A stretch of 9,177 nucleotides of DNA from Candidatus Woesebacteria bacterium (GCA_027327685.1 DAHVYL010000016.1:1-9177), one strand, 5' to 3'. Positions 1-6,751 are shown, numbered from the stretch's first letter. The notes: generated by a model from the letters alone, not told the origin. Program-made: numbers and translations.

Positions 1-2042
1 TCGCCAACTCCACCCTTTGGGGACAGGTTGATTCTCTGACTGCTCTTACCGCAGTTGCGTCAATATATTTTTTGGACAGTAAATTTTTGTTGTCGGTAGT
101 TATTCTTTCGGCAGGAACTTTGATTAAACCCCAGGCCGCCTTTATCCTGCCTATTATTTTATTATTGATGATTAAAAACAAATGGGGCTTAGTAAAGATT
201 GCCAAATATATTCTTTCCGGACTGCTTGTTTTTATTTTAGGATTTGCTCCTTTTGCAAAAGGAAACCTGATTCAATTCATTCTTGATCGATTAAGCCTTT
301 CAGCTAATCAGTATCCATATAATTCGATAAACGCTTTCAATTTCCCGGGCCTTTTCGGATTTTGGAAACCGGATGATACTTATTTACAGTTCGGAAGCTA
401 TATCTTAGTCCTAATTGCGACAGTCATTGTTTTTTTCAAGTCATCCAGAAATAAATTTACTCCGTATTCCATTACCGCCTTTATATTTGCCTCAAGTTTT
501 ATGTTTTTTACCAGAATGCACGAAAGGCATCTTTTGCCTGTTTTTGCTCCGCTTGCGGTTGTTGCAGTCGATAACCCGTTTTTTCTGATTCCCTATGTCG
601 GTTTTTCACTGATTTATGTTATTAATTTAATCTATTCCTACTTTTGGATTTCCGATAATTTTATTCAAGTTGTTCCGGATTTCTTGATCAAGTTTCTGAT
701 CGTTTTTGGAATGGGACTTCTGTTTTTTGTTTTCTACGCAATCATTAAAGATAAGAAAGATTTTTGGAAAAAAGTGCTTGCACCAATGAATCGGTTTTTC
801 AATAGCGCAAAAGATCGAGGTGTACCGTCAGTAAAACTCTCGGAAATAAAACTCACAAAGAAAAGATCGAGGATTTTTCTTTTTGTGATTTTGGGTTTTG
901 CATTTGTGACTCGCATTTTCAATTTAAGTAACCCCACAACAATGTATTTCGACGAGGTCTATCATGCTTTTACTGCGAAGGTAATGATGGGGCCAGATGC
1001 TGCTAAAGCCTGGGAATGGTGGAATACTCCCCCTAGCGGATTCGCATATGAATGGACACATCCGCCTTTGGCAAAGCTCGGAATGGTTTTGGGTATGACA
1101 ATTTTTGGTCAGAACTCTTTTGGCTACCGAGTCCCTGGAGCGCTTCTTGGAGTTGGGGCCGTGTTTTTAATTTATCTGATAGCCAAAAATATTTTTAAAG
1201 ATGAAGCCGTGGGCCTTCTTTCGGCGGGCGTTTTCTCTTTGGATGGACTGTCGCTTGTGATGAGTAGAATCGGGATGAATGACAGCTACATTCTTTTCTT
1301 CTCGCTTTTGTCGATTTATCTTTTTTCAAAACAGAAAGATTTTCTTTCTGCGGTTTCTTTCGGTTTGGCAATCTCTTCAAAATGGTCCGCTCTTTGGGCA
1401 GCCCCCATTATTTTTGTTTTGTGGTTGAAAAGAAAAGAAAAGTTCAGATTATCTGTTTTGTGGTTTCTGTTTTTGCCTTTTGCAATTTATCTCTTGGCGT
1501 ACCTACCCATGTTCACAACGGGACACGATCTGGCAACCTGGTGGGGTATGCAGAAGCAAATGTGGTGGTATCATACGGGACTTAGGGCAACACACCCTTA
1601 TACATCTTCCTGGTGGAGTTGGCCGCTACTCATACGTCCGATTTATCTTTATACGAGTGACGAAGTTCGCGGAATAGTTGCCAGAATTTATGCGATGGGG
1701 AACCCGTTCGTTTTTTGGTTTGGAATCATATCTGTTGCGATGTGTGCGGTTACTGCCTATTTTGAGAAAAACAAGAAACTTGGTCTAATTGTTTTTTCCT
1801 ATTTAATATTTTTTGCGCCTTGGGCCGCATCCCCCAGAATTATGTTTTTGTACCACTACCTGCCGTCGATTCCTTTCTTGAGCATGGCAACCGCATATGT
1901 TTTGCGTCGGAACCCCAAGTTAATATTCGGTTATCTGTTTATTTGTCTACTGGCATTCGTTTATTTTTACCCTCATTGGACAGGACTGGAGGTTCCGCTT
2001 TGGCTTGACAGAAGTTATTACTGGGTGACAAGCTGGAGATGA
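1..2042 (+). CDS. Tandem GT-C membrane glycosyltransferase with C-terminal protein O-mannosyltransferase (PMT/GT39) module, 5' partial
   Basis: The frame is open from base 3, so the true start lies upstream; the TTG at 72 is only an internal codon. Residues below count from that TTG. An upstream WGQVD motif (bases 18-32) and R148-M-H-E-R152 mark the end of a first polytopic GT-C module of the polyprenol-phosphate-sugar type. A basic linker (about 225-267) leads to a second module with the features of PMT enzymes: the luminal acidic pair D294-E295 in FDEVYH, which in the family is catalytic, then YEWTHPPLAK (327-336), several TM helices, and a C-terminal block resembling PMT_4TMC (HPYTSSWWSWP at 508, GNPFVFW at 543, YHYLPSIPF at 594). 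PMTs transfer mannose from a polyprenyl-phosphate carrier to Ser/Thr of exported proteins at the outer membrane face. The gene ends in TGA, four bases from the end of the convergent surface-protein operon, whose products are rich in Thr/Pro. The PMT assignment is firm at family level; sugar donor and acceptor are inferred. Confidence 0.85.
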   Translation, partial: ANSTLWGQVDSLTALTAVASIYFLDSKFLLSVVILSAGTLIKPQAAFILPIILLLMIKNKWGLVKIAKYILSGLLVFILGFAPFAKGNLIQFILDRLSLSANQYPYNSINAFNFPGLFGFWKPDDTYLQFGSYILVLIATVIVFFKSSRNKFTPYSITAFIFASSFMFFTRMHERHLLPVFAPLAVVAVDNPFFLIPYVGFSLIYVINLIYSYFWISDNFIQVVPDFLIKFLIVFGMGLLFFVFYAIIKDKKDFWKKVLAPMNRFFNSAKDRGVPSVKLSEIKLTKKRSRIFLFVILGFAFVTRIFNLSNPTTMYFDEVYHAFTAKVMMGPDAAKAWEWWNTPPSGFAYEWTHPPLAKLGMVLGMTIFGQNSFGYRVPGALLGVGAVFLIYLIAKNIFKDEAVGLLSAGVFSLDGLSLVMSRIGMNDSYILFFSLLSIYLFSKQKDFLSAVSFGLAISSKWSALWAAPIIFVLWLKRKEKFRLSVLWFLFLPFAIYLLAYLPMFTTGHDLATWWGMQKQMWWYHTGLRATHPYTSSWWSWPLLIRPIYLYTSDEVRGIVARIYAMGNPFVFWFGIISVAMCAVTAYFEKNKKLGLIVFSYLIFFAPWAASPRIMFLYHYLPSIPFLSMATAYVLRRNPKLIFGYLFICLLAFVYFYPHWTGLEVPLWLDRSYYWVTSWR

Positions 2043-2046
2043 TATT

Positions 2047-2367
2047 TTAAGCCGGAGCCAGATAAAATCCGCCCTTTACAATCACATATACCAAAGCTCC
2101 CAAAAGAATGATTGTTATCAAAAAATAGACAATGGACCACTTTCCCGATTTTGGGAAAAATTTATCAAAAGGATAATAGGAGATAACTTCGGGTTTTAGC
2201 CTCCTAAGCGAGTATGAGGTAACCCAATAGGCAAAATAAAAAACAGCGGCCGAAACCAGAATAAAAACGATCCTGTCTAAATTTAACTTAACAAAGTTTA
2301 TGCCCGGAGTTAACAAAATAATGATTTTATCCACAAAGAGATTAGAGAGCCAAAAGTATCGAACCAA
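2047..2367 (-). CDS. Small two-TM membrane protein of unknown function, last gene of the pil/surface operon
   Basis: I do not recognise this 106-residue protein. Two hydrophobic helices are clear (about 30-50 and 78-98), separated by a basic and aromatic loop (SLRRLKPE, then YYPFDKFFPKSGKW), and residues 14-22 form a shorter hydrophobic patch. The longest reading starts at TTG 2367 and overlaps the preceding gene by 26 bases. A GTG at 2334 (codon 12) would instead start seven bases after the preceding stop and is a credible alternative. Neither start has a clear Shine-Dalgarno sequence. The gene ends in TAA four bases from the stop of the convergent glycosyltransferase gene. Co-direction and spacing suggest co-transcription with the surface-protein genes. 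The function is unknown, and the reading frame is probably real because it fills the gap exactly and encodes proper TM segments. Confidence 0.6.
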   Translation of the reverse strand: MVRYFWLSNLFVDKIIILLTPGINFVKLNLDRIVFILVSAAVFYFAYWVTSYSLRRLKPEVISYYPFDKFFPKSGKWSIVYFLITIILLGALVYVIVKGGFYLAPA

Positions 2368-3259
2368 GGATTATGAGTATTCCGAATCCGATACCAACAA
2401 GTGTCGGCCAACCTGTGCCGGATTCCGGAAGCGCAGCCTCCGGCGTTGGGGTGGCAACACCCGGAACCGGTGTTCCTGTTGCAGTTGGTGCTGGAGCAGT
2501 CGGTGTGGCATCCGGCCCCGGAGTAGGTGTGGGAGTTGGTGTACTTTCGGAAGACTGAACATTCAGTGATATTTGACAGTTAGAATCCGCAACACTAGAA
2601 GCTTGTAGGACTGCTTTATTTGTAAAGCTTCCCGCAGCAGCCGAGTCGGAAATCTGTACCCGAACTGCTTTCTGGCTCGCTCCGCCGACAGCCACATCGC
2701 CAAGAGTACATGTTACCGTCCTTGTACCAGAGTTGTAAGTGCAACCCTTGTCCGCATCCAGGAAGCTTACTTGCGACGGCAGAGTGTCTGTGAAGCTTGC
2801 AGAATTTACAACTGCATTTCCCGTATTTTTATACCCAAGACTATAAACAAATTTTTGTCCTGGAGTAACATTTGATCCGGGGGCAATCTTTGTCGTTAAG
2901 TAGTAGTTGGAAGGTAAATTTTTGGCATCGTCCTGCCAAGCTATTTTGGATGTACAGGTTAATCCTGGAGCCGGTGCGGGGGCTTGGGTAATGGTAAATG
3001 ACAATGAACAACTACCCCCGGACGGACAGGGTTTAAATGCGCAATTGTTGTTTGGATCGCGTGCCACATACGATCCGTCAGGGCATTGTTTAACATCAGC
3101 CAGACATGCCGCCTTGGGCTCACTTGATGGAACATTTGGCGCAACCGGTTGTTGTCTGAGCTGGTAGAGCCTAAAGGCCGTGAATATGGCAACACCTGCC
3201 AGAATAACGGTTGCAAGTATTATTAAAGTTGTTCCGAGTTTGCCAATAGGTTTTTTCAT
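2342..3259 (-). CDS. Cell-surface protein: N-terminal TM, Cys motif, DUF11-like domain, Pro/Thr stalk, LPESG plus C-terminal TM
   Basis: The protein has 305 residues and starts at ATG, three bases after the preceding stop. Residues 1-8 are basic and 10-32 hydrophobic, so this is a signal anchor or uncleaved signal peptide. A small cysteine block follows with Cys at 52, 59, 73, 78 and 84 around CPDGSYVARDPNNNC, a short motif I recall from many CPR exported proteins. Residues about 130-235 look like a DUF11-type beta-sandwich (VTPGQKFVYSLGYKNTGNAV, then DTLPSQVSFL, then a Cys173/Cys184 pair and GSFTNKAVLQAS), a fold common in bacterial surface proteins. Residues 239-275 are a Pro/Thr stalk. The C-terminus is LPESG (277-281) followed by a hydrophobic helix that ends in LLAL with no basic residue. 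The architecture suggests an extracellular adhesin or structural surface protein. Domain calls are by eye, and cell-wall sorting is inferred from the LPxSG-like end. Confidence 0.8.
   Translation of the reverse strand: MKKPIGKLGTTLIILATVILAGVAIFTAFRLYQLRQQPVAPNVPSSEPKAACLADVKQCPDGSYVARDPNNNCAFKPCPSGGSCSLSFTITQAPAPAPGLTCTSKIAWQDDAKNLPSNYYLTTKIAPGSNVTPGQKFVYSLGYKNTGNAVVNSASFTDTLPSQVSFLDADKGCTYNSGTRTVTCTLGDVAVGGASQKAVRVQISDSAAAGSFTNKAVLQASSVADSNCQISLNVQSSESTPTPTPTPGPDATPTAPAPTATGTPVPGVATPTPEAALPESGTGWPTLVGIGFGILIILGSILLAL
2435..2545 (-). repeat. Pro/Thr-coding low-complexity stalk of the DUF11-like surface protein
   Basis: Degenerate repeats of ACx-CCx codons encode residues 239-275 (TPTPTPTPGPD and then APTATGTPVPGVATPTPE). 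Such stretches are prone to length change and are typical stalks that push a domain away from the membrane. Thr density makes this a plausible O-glycosylation target. Confidence 0.75.
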
Positions 3260-3262
3260 ATT

Positions 3263-4375
3263 TTAGAACCACCCCAATGTTGAGTGGTGTATTTTTGCCG
3301 AAATTGTAAACGTTGCCGTATCTTTAGGAATCGTGTAGGACTGACAAAAGGCTGTAGTAGAACCGGGTTTTTTGGTCGTGGTATCTGCCTGTTGAACTCC
3401 ATTGATGATGAATCTTGCCATGTCAAATGTTCCCGACGTGGCAGACCCCGTTACACAGAAATTAATTGCCGCCCCTGCTGTAAGGGAAGACAAGTCGGTT
3501 GAGGATAGTGCGTTCCAGTTGGAATCATATGCCACTACTGCGCCGCAGTAAGGAGCGGCGGCGGCCGGAGTTGGGGTCGTCCGTGTCACGGGAGGGATAT
3601 CGCCAACCGGGGTCGGTGTCGGTGTTGTGGGAGCCGGTGTTGTCGTGGTACATGCATTCGCATAAATTTTAGAAACAAAATCAACAGTGGTTCCGCCACA
3701 GGCAACATCGATCTGCTCGGCTCCGCAACTTTCTTGAAAATTTAAGGTGTCGTACGTCGGGCCACCGGTTACAATGTCCTGACACCCGGAACTAAGATCT
3801 TTGTTGCGGTCGCAGCGATAGCGGTTGACAACACAATTATTTGCGGAACTTCCTGTACAGCCGTCCGAGTTACAATAAGTCTGGTCTTCACCCGGGACAA
3901 CAACCGACCCGCATCTTTTTTGGATAAGATAATTACAACCAACTGTTTGGCCTTCAATATTAAAGTCTTCGTACGGAACGCAGTCGTTGATACAGCCTCC
4001 GCAATAGACCTGACCTTTACTCTCACACGTTTGCGTGGTTTCAGCCTTTTGTCGGAATAGTTGTTTCTGTCCAACCGTGTATGTTGCCACAGCAACTCCG
4101 CCAACAAGGACAAATATTCCCAAAATGGTTGCAATTATTCTTCCGGTCCCGAATTTTTTCTTTGGGGAAGGCGTGATGTTGGAAAAACTTGGAGCCGGCG
4201 GTGCTGCAGAACCCGGCTCGACGGTGGGTGCGGTGGAGGTGGCCGGGGTTTCAGTACTTACATTTTGAAACTCCGGAGGAAGCGGTGGTAAATCGGCCTG
4301 TGGGGAGAAAGGAATGGAACTGGGGTTATTTTGCTGCTGGTTTTGATTTGGATCGGACGGATTTTGATTGGGCAT
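3263..4375 (-). CDS. Cysteine-rich single-pass surface protein with disordered cytoplasmic N-terminus and Pro/Thr linker
   Basis: I recognise no named family in this 370-residue protein. Residues 1-70 are disordered and rich in Asn, Gln, Pro and Ser. KKK at 72-74 then precedes one TM helix (about 79-101), so the N-terminus should stay in the cytoplasm and the rest outside. The ectodomain 117-242 carries 14 cysteines (117, 125, 128, 132, 147, 155, 168, 173, 181, 188, 198, 217, 226, 242), in short CxxC and CxxxC clusters at first and then more evenly spaced. A Thr/Pro linker (243-274) leads to a C-terminal beta-rich domain with three more cysteines (277, 307, 344). There is no LPxSG end and no second TM. 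Start ATG at 4375 lies 21 bases after the preceding stop TAG, without an obvious Shine-Dalgarno. The position between two stalked surface proteins argues for an extracellular, disulfide-stabilised role such as adhesion; that role is inference. Confidence 0.78.
   Translation of the reverse strand: MPNQNPSDPNQNQQQNNPSSIPFSPQADLPPLPPEFQNVSTETPATSTAPTVEPGSAAPPAPSFSNITPSPKKKFGTGRIIATILGIFVLVGGVAVATYTVGQKQLFRQKAETTQTCESKGQVYCGGCINDCVPYEDFNIEGQTVGCNYLIQKRCGSVVVPGEDQTYCNSDGCTGSSANNCVVNRYRCDRNKDLSSGCQDIVTGGPTYDTLNFQESCGAEQIDVACGGTTVDFVSKIYANACTTTTPAPTTPTPTPVGDIPPVTRTTPTPAAAAPYCGAVVAYDSNWNALSSTDLSSLTAGAAINFCVTGSATSGTFDMARFIINGVQQADTTTKKPGSTTAFCQSYTIPKDTATFTISAKIHHSTLGWF
3554..3649 (-). repeat. Thr/Pro linker of the cysteine-rich surface protein
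   Basis: Residues 243-274 (TTTTPAPTTPTPTPVGDI and then TRTTPTPAAAA) form a low-complexity linker between the 14-Cys region and the C-terminal domain. The composition matches the stalks of the neighbouring surface proteins. Confidence 0.7.
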
Positions 4376-4396
4376 GCGGCTGATTAATAAATGATT

Positions 4397-5761
4397 CTAT
4401 TTATAATTTTCGTCAGATGTCTTCCAGATATAGAAACTGAACGTGATAACTCCTAATCCCATCATAAACAGCAAAATCGTCGGAGTCAAGCTTCCCGATT
4501 GTGGCAGGGCGGCCGGAGTTGCGGTGGGTGTGGATATTGGTTTCGGTGTCGGGCTTTTTATCACTGCCGGTGTCGCAGTTGGTTTGGGTGAGGGTGATTT
4601 TGTCGATACTGGGGTAGTTGTTGGCGTTGCAGATGGCGTGGCCACAAAAGCAGGCAGCTCTCCGGCCTGAACTATAAAATTTCGGGTCAGGCTTCTTTTT
4701 ATACCTGAGGTATCAATCCAAGAAACGGTAATGGTATGGGCACCTTCGGATAGACTTGTGGGAGGCGACCAACTCCAGGAGCCACCGGAGGAGACGGTGG
4801 TGGTACCTGAAACCGGAGTTTCGGAATGAACACTGATGGTAATTTTTGTACCGGTTGGTCCATCACCAAAAAATTGGGGTTTATCACTTGTGACAACTTC
4901 CCCTTCGGTGACGCTTTCCAGAGTGATACTTTTTCCTGAGACGGTTTTTTCGCCGCTTATGTCAAATTTGGATTCCGCAGTCGCCGTTTCGGGGAGATTC
5001 AAATCGGCATTGGGATTACCTTCTTCAGAGCTTGGTTGTAGATTTCTGAAGTCCTGGTCCCGGCCCACTATTAAAGCAGGAACCGGATTTGCCGATTGGG
5101 GAAAAACTTTTGCGGTTGATCCCTCCCCTCCCTCTGTTGTTACGGAAATTTCCAAAAGTGTTTTGGCGGGATCGATCTCAGCATAGCCGAAAAGGTCGGG
5201 TGTTCGGGCAGCTCCCAGTTGTAGAACAAAGATACCGTTTTCTGAAGTGAGAGTGGAGAGAGTATATCCTCCAACCACAACATAAACAATCGCCCGTTTT
5301 ACCGTTTCTCCTGAGGAGGTGATTACAGATCCAGAAATTAGAGTTGCGGCCTGGCCGATCGATAAGGTTTTCCCAGTTGTAAACTGCCAAGGAATGCCAT
5401 TATTGTCAAAAGCGGTGCCGTCAGAATTGATTTTGAAATAATAATCTGACTCTGGGGCAAGTCCCGTAATGGTAATACTGTGTGTGGAAAACTTTTGATC
5501 GTCTTCAGTTTCCCTGACAATGCTGCCAAGATTCTGGCTTGTGCCGTAGGAGATAAAACCCACAGATGCATCATCGGTAACCCAAGAAACCGTTACGGAA
5601 GAGTCGGAAAGATTACTCAACCTGACGTCTTTGGGAGTAGTAGTGGGAACGGCACCGATTTTAAATATTTGATTATTTCTTAAAAGAAAAACTCCCGCAA
5701 ATACTCCCCCGAAAAGTAACAGTATTCCTAGAATGGTGGGGATTTTATTTTTTTTGATCAT
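4397..5761 (-). CDS. Multidomain surface protein: TM, fibronectin type III, carboxypeptidase-regulatory-like, bacterial Ig-like, Pro/Thr stalk, LPQSG plus TM
   Basis: This 454-residue protein begins with a basic start (KKNK) and a hydrophobic helix (8-27). Residues about 42-130 form an FN3 domain (TPKDVRLSNLSDSSVTVSW, then the typical ITGLAPESDYYFKI and FTTG end). Residues 140-220 look like a carboxypeptidase-regulatory or SpaA-like beta-sandwich (ISGSVITSSGETVKRAIVYV, then TSENGIFVLQL). Residues 284-365 look like a bacterial Ig-like domain (DKPQFFGDGPTGTKITISV, then GSWSWSPP, then EGAHTITVSWID). A Thr/Pro/Ser/Lys stalk (374-418) is followed by LPQSG (419-423), a TM helix and a short tail (KTSDENYK). 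FN3 proteins next to pilN/pilO are, as I recall, common in Microgenomates genomes. The start ATG overlaps the preceding TGA (ATGA), which suggests translational coupling. It probably acts as an adhesin-like or scaffold protein on the cell surface, possibly tied to the pilus. Domains are called by eye. Confidence 0.85.
   Translation of the reverse strand: MIKKNKIPTILGILLLFGGVFAGVFLLRNNQIFKIGAVPTTTPKDVRLSNLSDSSVTVSWVTDDASVGFISYGTSQNLGSIVRETEDDQKFSTHSITITGLAPESDYYFKINSDGTAFDNNGIPWQFTTGKTLSIGQAATLISGSVITSSGETVKRAIVYVVVGGYTLSTLTSENGIFVLQLGAARTPDLFGYAEIDPAKTLLEISVTTEGGEGSTAKVFPQSANPVPALIVGRDQDFRNLQPSSEEGNPNADLNLPETATAESKFDISGEKTVSGKSITLESVTEGEVVTSDKPQFFGDGPTGTKITISVHSETPVSGTTTVSSGGSWSWSPPTSLSEGAHTITVSWIDTSGIKRSLTRNFIVQAGELPAFVATPSATPTTTPVSTKSPSPKPTATPAVIKSPTPKPISTPTATPAALPQSGSLTPTILLFMMGLGVITFSFYIWKTSDENYK
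4508..4642 (-). repeat. Thr/Pro/Ser/Lys stalk of the FN3/Ig surface protein
   Basis: Residues 374-418 contain repeated units of the type (K)SPxPKPTATPA: TKSPSPKPTATPAV, IKSPTPKPISTPTATPAA. The stalk joins the Ig-like domain to the LPQSG motif and C-terminal TM. The two KSP-PKP units look like a recent tandem duplication of about 14 codons. Confidence 0.7.
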
Positions 5762-6084
5762 GGATTGGGTGATGCACTGGGAGACGCCTCGGGTATAGCT
5801 GTAGCTTCCGGTGCCGCGGTCGGAATGGGTGTCGGGGTAAGCGTTCCCCCTACATTGATATTAATCGGTGGAATTTCCGAATCTTGGATAAAAATGGAGG
5901 CCTCGATCTTTTGCAAGACATCCGTGTTGAGAGTGGGGTTTAGGGGTTTTAAGATGTTTTCCGGTACCTCCGCTACCGGCTTAACCGTGACAGTTCTATA
6001 GATACTAAGACCCACCCAGATAAGGGCCGTAAGCAAAGTCAGAATTAATATTGTTATTGGTTTCGGAAGAGAACTTTTTTTCAT
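5758..6084 (-). CDS. Small single-TM protein with Pro/Thr/Ser tail in the pilus operon
   Basis: This 108-residue protein has a basic N-terminus (KKSSLPK), one TM helix (about 9-29), a conserved-looking segment (VPENILKPLNPTLNTDVLQKIEAS cut here at residues 41-64) and a low-complexity Pro/Thr/Ala/Ser tail (81-108). It sits two bases after pilO and overlaps the FN3 gene by four bases (ATGA), so it is firmly embedded in the operon. A GGGAG sequence lies about 13 bases upstream of the ATG, inside the end of pilO, which is rather far for a Shine-Dalgarno. By position it could be a PilP-like pilus alignment component, but it lacks a visible PilP beta domain and lipobox. I therefore leave it unnamed and expect a small periplasm-facing accessory protein of the pilus base. 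Confidence 0.72.
   Translation of the reverse strand: MKKSSLPKPITILILTLLTALIWVGLSIYRTVTVKPVAEVPENILKPLNPTLNTDVLQKIEASIFIQDSEIPPININVGGTLTPTPIPTAAPEATAIPEASPSASPNP
5761..5844 (-). repeat. Pro/Thr/Ser/Ala tail of the small pilus-operon protein
   Basis: Residues 81-108 (TLTPTPIPTAAPEATAIPEA, then SPSASPNP) form a C-terminal low-complexity tail, the same composition as the stalks of the three downstream surface proteins but with no domain or TM after it. Confidence 0.65.
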
Positions 6085-6086
6085 AT

Positions 6087-6746
6087 TTATTTATTTTCTC
6101 CCAGATAGGGGACCCTGCCTGAGATAACGGCAACTATAACTCTTCCGGTTTCCGTAACGGAAGAGCTGATTGTCATACTATCTATTGTCGATATAACTCT
6201 TAAGTTTTCAAGATCTTTCAAAAAGCCATTTATGCTTGCGAAGCTTCCCTTGAGGCTGAGAGAGTAACCCATTTCATTTGCATTTTCCGGTAGGGGCTCA
6301 AGTTCTCCGGACACCCTCACGGTTTTGGGGCTTCCTACCAGGATTACATCATTTACGGCAATACCCATCAGCTCAACACCATTTTTGGCCGAGAGTCCTT
6401 CAATCTGTTTGGCAAAAGTGTCCGGACGCGGCGCGGAGGAAACGGCAATGTCAACGTTCCCGATAAATCTTTGATTTTGCGACAAAAGCGTACCCGCTTT
6501 TTGTAAGTCGTTGACTTTTTGTGTGAGGGATGACAAAGTCTTTTTTTCCTCATTAATTTGTTGTACCAGACTGATAATAGTTAAGGCGGTGGGCTTGAGA
6601 GCAAACATGACAAAAACAATTACAGCCACTATTGACAGAACTATTTCCAGAAACGCACGTAAATCCGCCCTTTTTTTGTAAATGGCAGAAATATTTAAGA
6701 ACAACTCCCTATATCTGAAATATGATGATCTCCAACCAGTTGCCAT
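6087..6746 (-). CDS. pilO: Type IV pilus inner-membrane platform protein PilO-like
   Basis: This 219-residue protein has the PilO layout: a short cytoplasmic N-terminus rich in aromatic and basic residues (GWRSSYFRYRELF), one TM helix (about 32-50) followed by KPT, a coiled-coil (about 58-92, QQINEEKKTLSSLTQKVNDL), and an extracellular ferredoxin-like domain (about 105-215, with FAKQIEGLSAKNGVELMGI and then YSLSLKGSFASINGFLKDLE, the usual PilO motif). PilO pairs with PilN in the membrane and links the cytoplasmic ring to the rest of the pilus machine. The ATG at 6746 is five bases after the pilN stop. The order pilN-pilO and the topology make the call good even though sequence identity to proteobacterial PilO is expected to be low. 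No outer-membrane PilP/PilQ genes follow, as expected for a cell without an outer membrane. Confidence 0.85.
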   Translation of the reverse strand: MATGWRSSYFRYRELFLNISAIYKKRADLRAFLEIVLSIVAVIVFVMFALKPTALTIISLVQQINEEKKTLSSLTQKVNDLQKAGTLLSQNQRFIGNVDIAVSSAPRPDTFAKQIEGLSAKNGVELMGIAVNDVILVGSPKTVRVSGELEPLPENANEMGYSLSLKGSFASINGFLKDLENLRVISTIDSMTISSSVTETGRVIVAVISGRVPYLGENK

Positions 6747-6751
6747 AATTT

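Noticed and set aside
72..74. TTG as start of the glycosyltransferase
   Set aside because: The frame stays open to base 3 and encodes the WGQVD motif of the same module upstream of this codon, so it is internal.
2373..2558. Plus-strand ORF encoding a GVGVG-rich, elastin-like peptide
   Set aside because: It is the antisense of the Pro/Thr stalk codons of the surface gene; the composition is a by-product of ACx-CCx repeats. The same holds for plus-strand ORFs at 4443-4670 and 5765-6001.
4508..4642. CRISPR-like or satellite repeat
   Set aside because: The repetition is in-frame, degenerate and explained by a Pro/Thr/Lys stalk; there are no regular spacers.
5758..6084. Assignment of the 108-residue protein as PilP
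   Set aside because: Position fits, but it lacks a lipobox and the PilP beta domain, and no PilQ follows.
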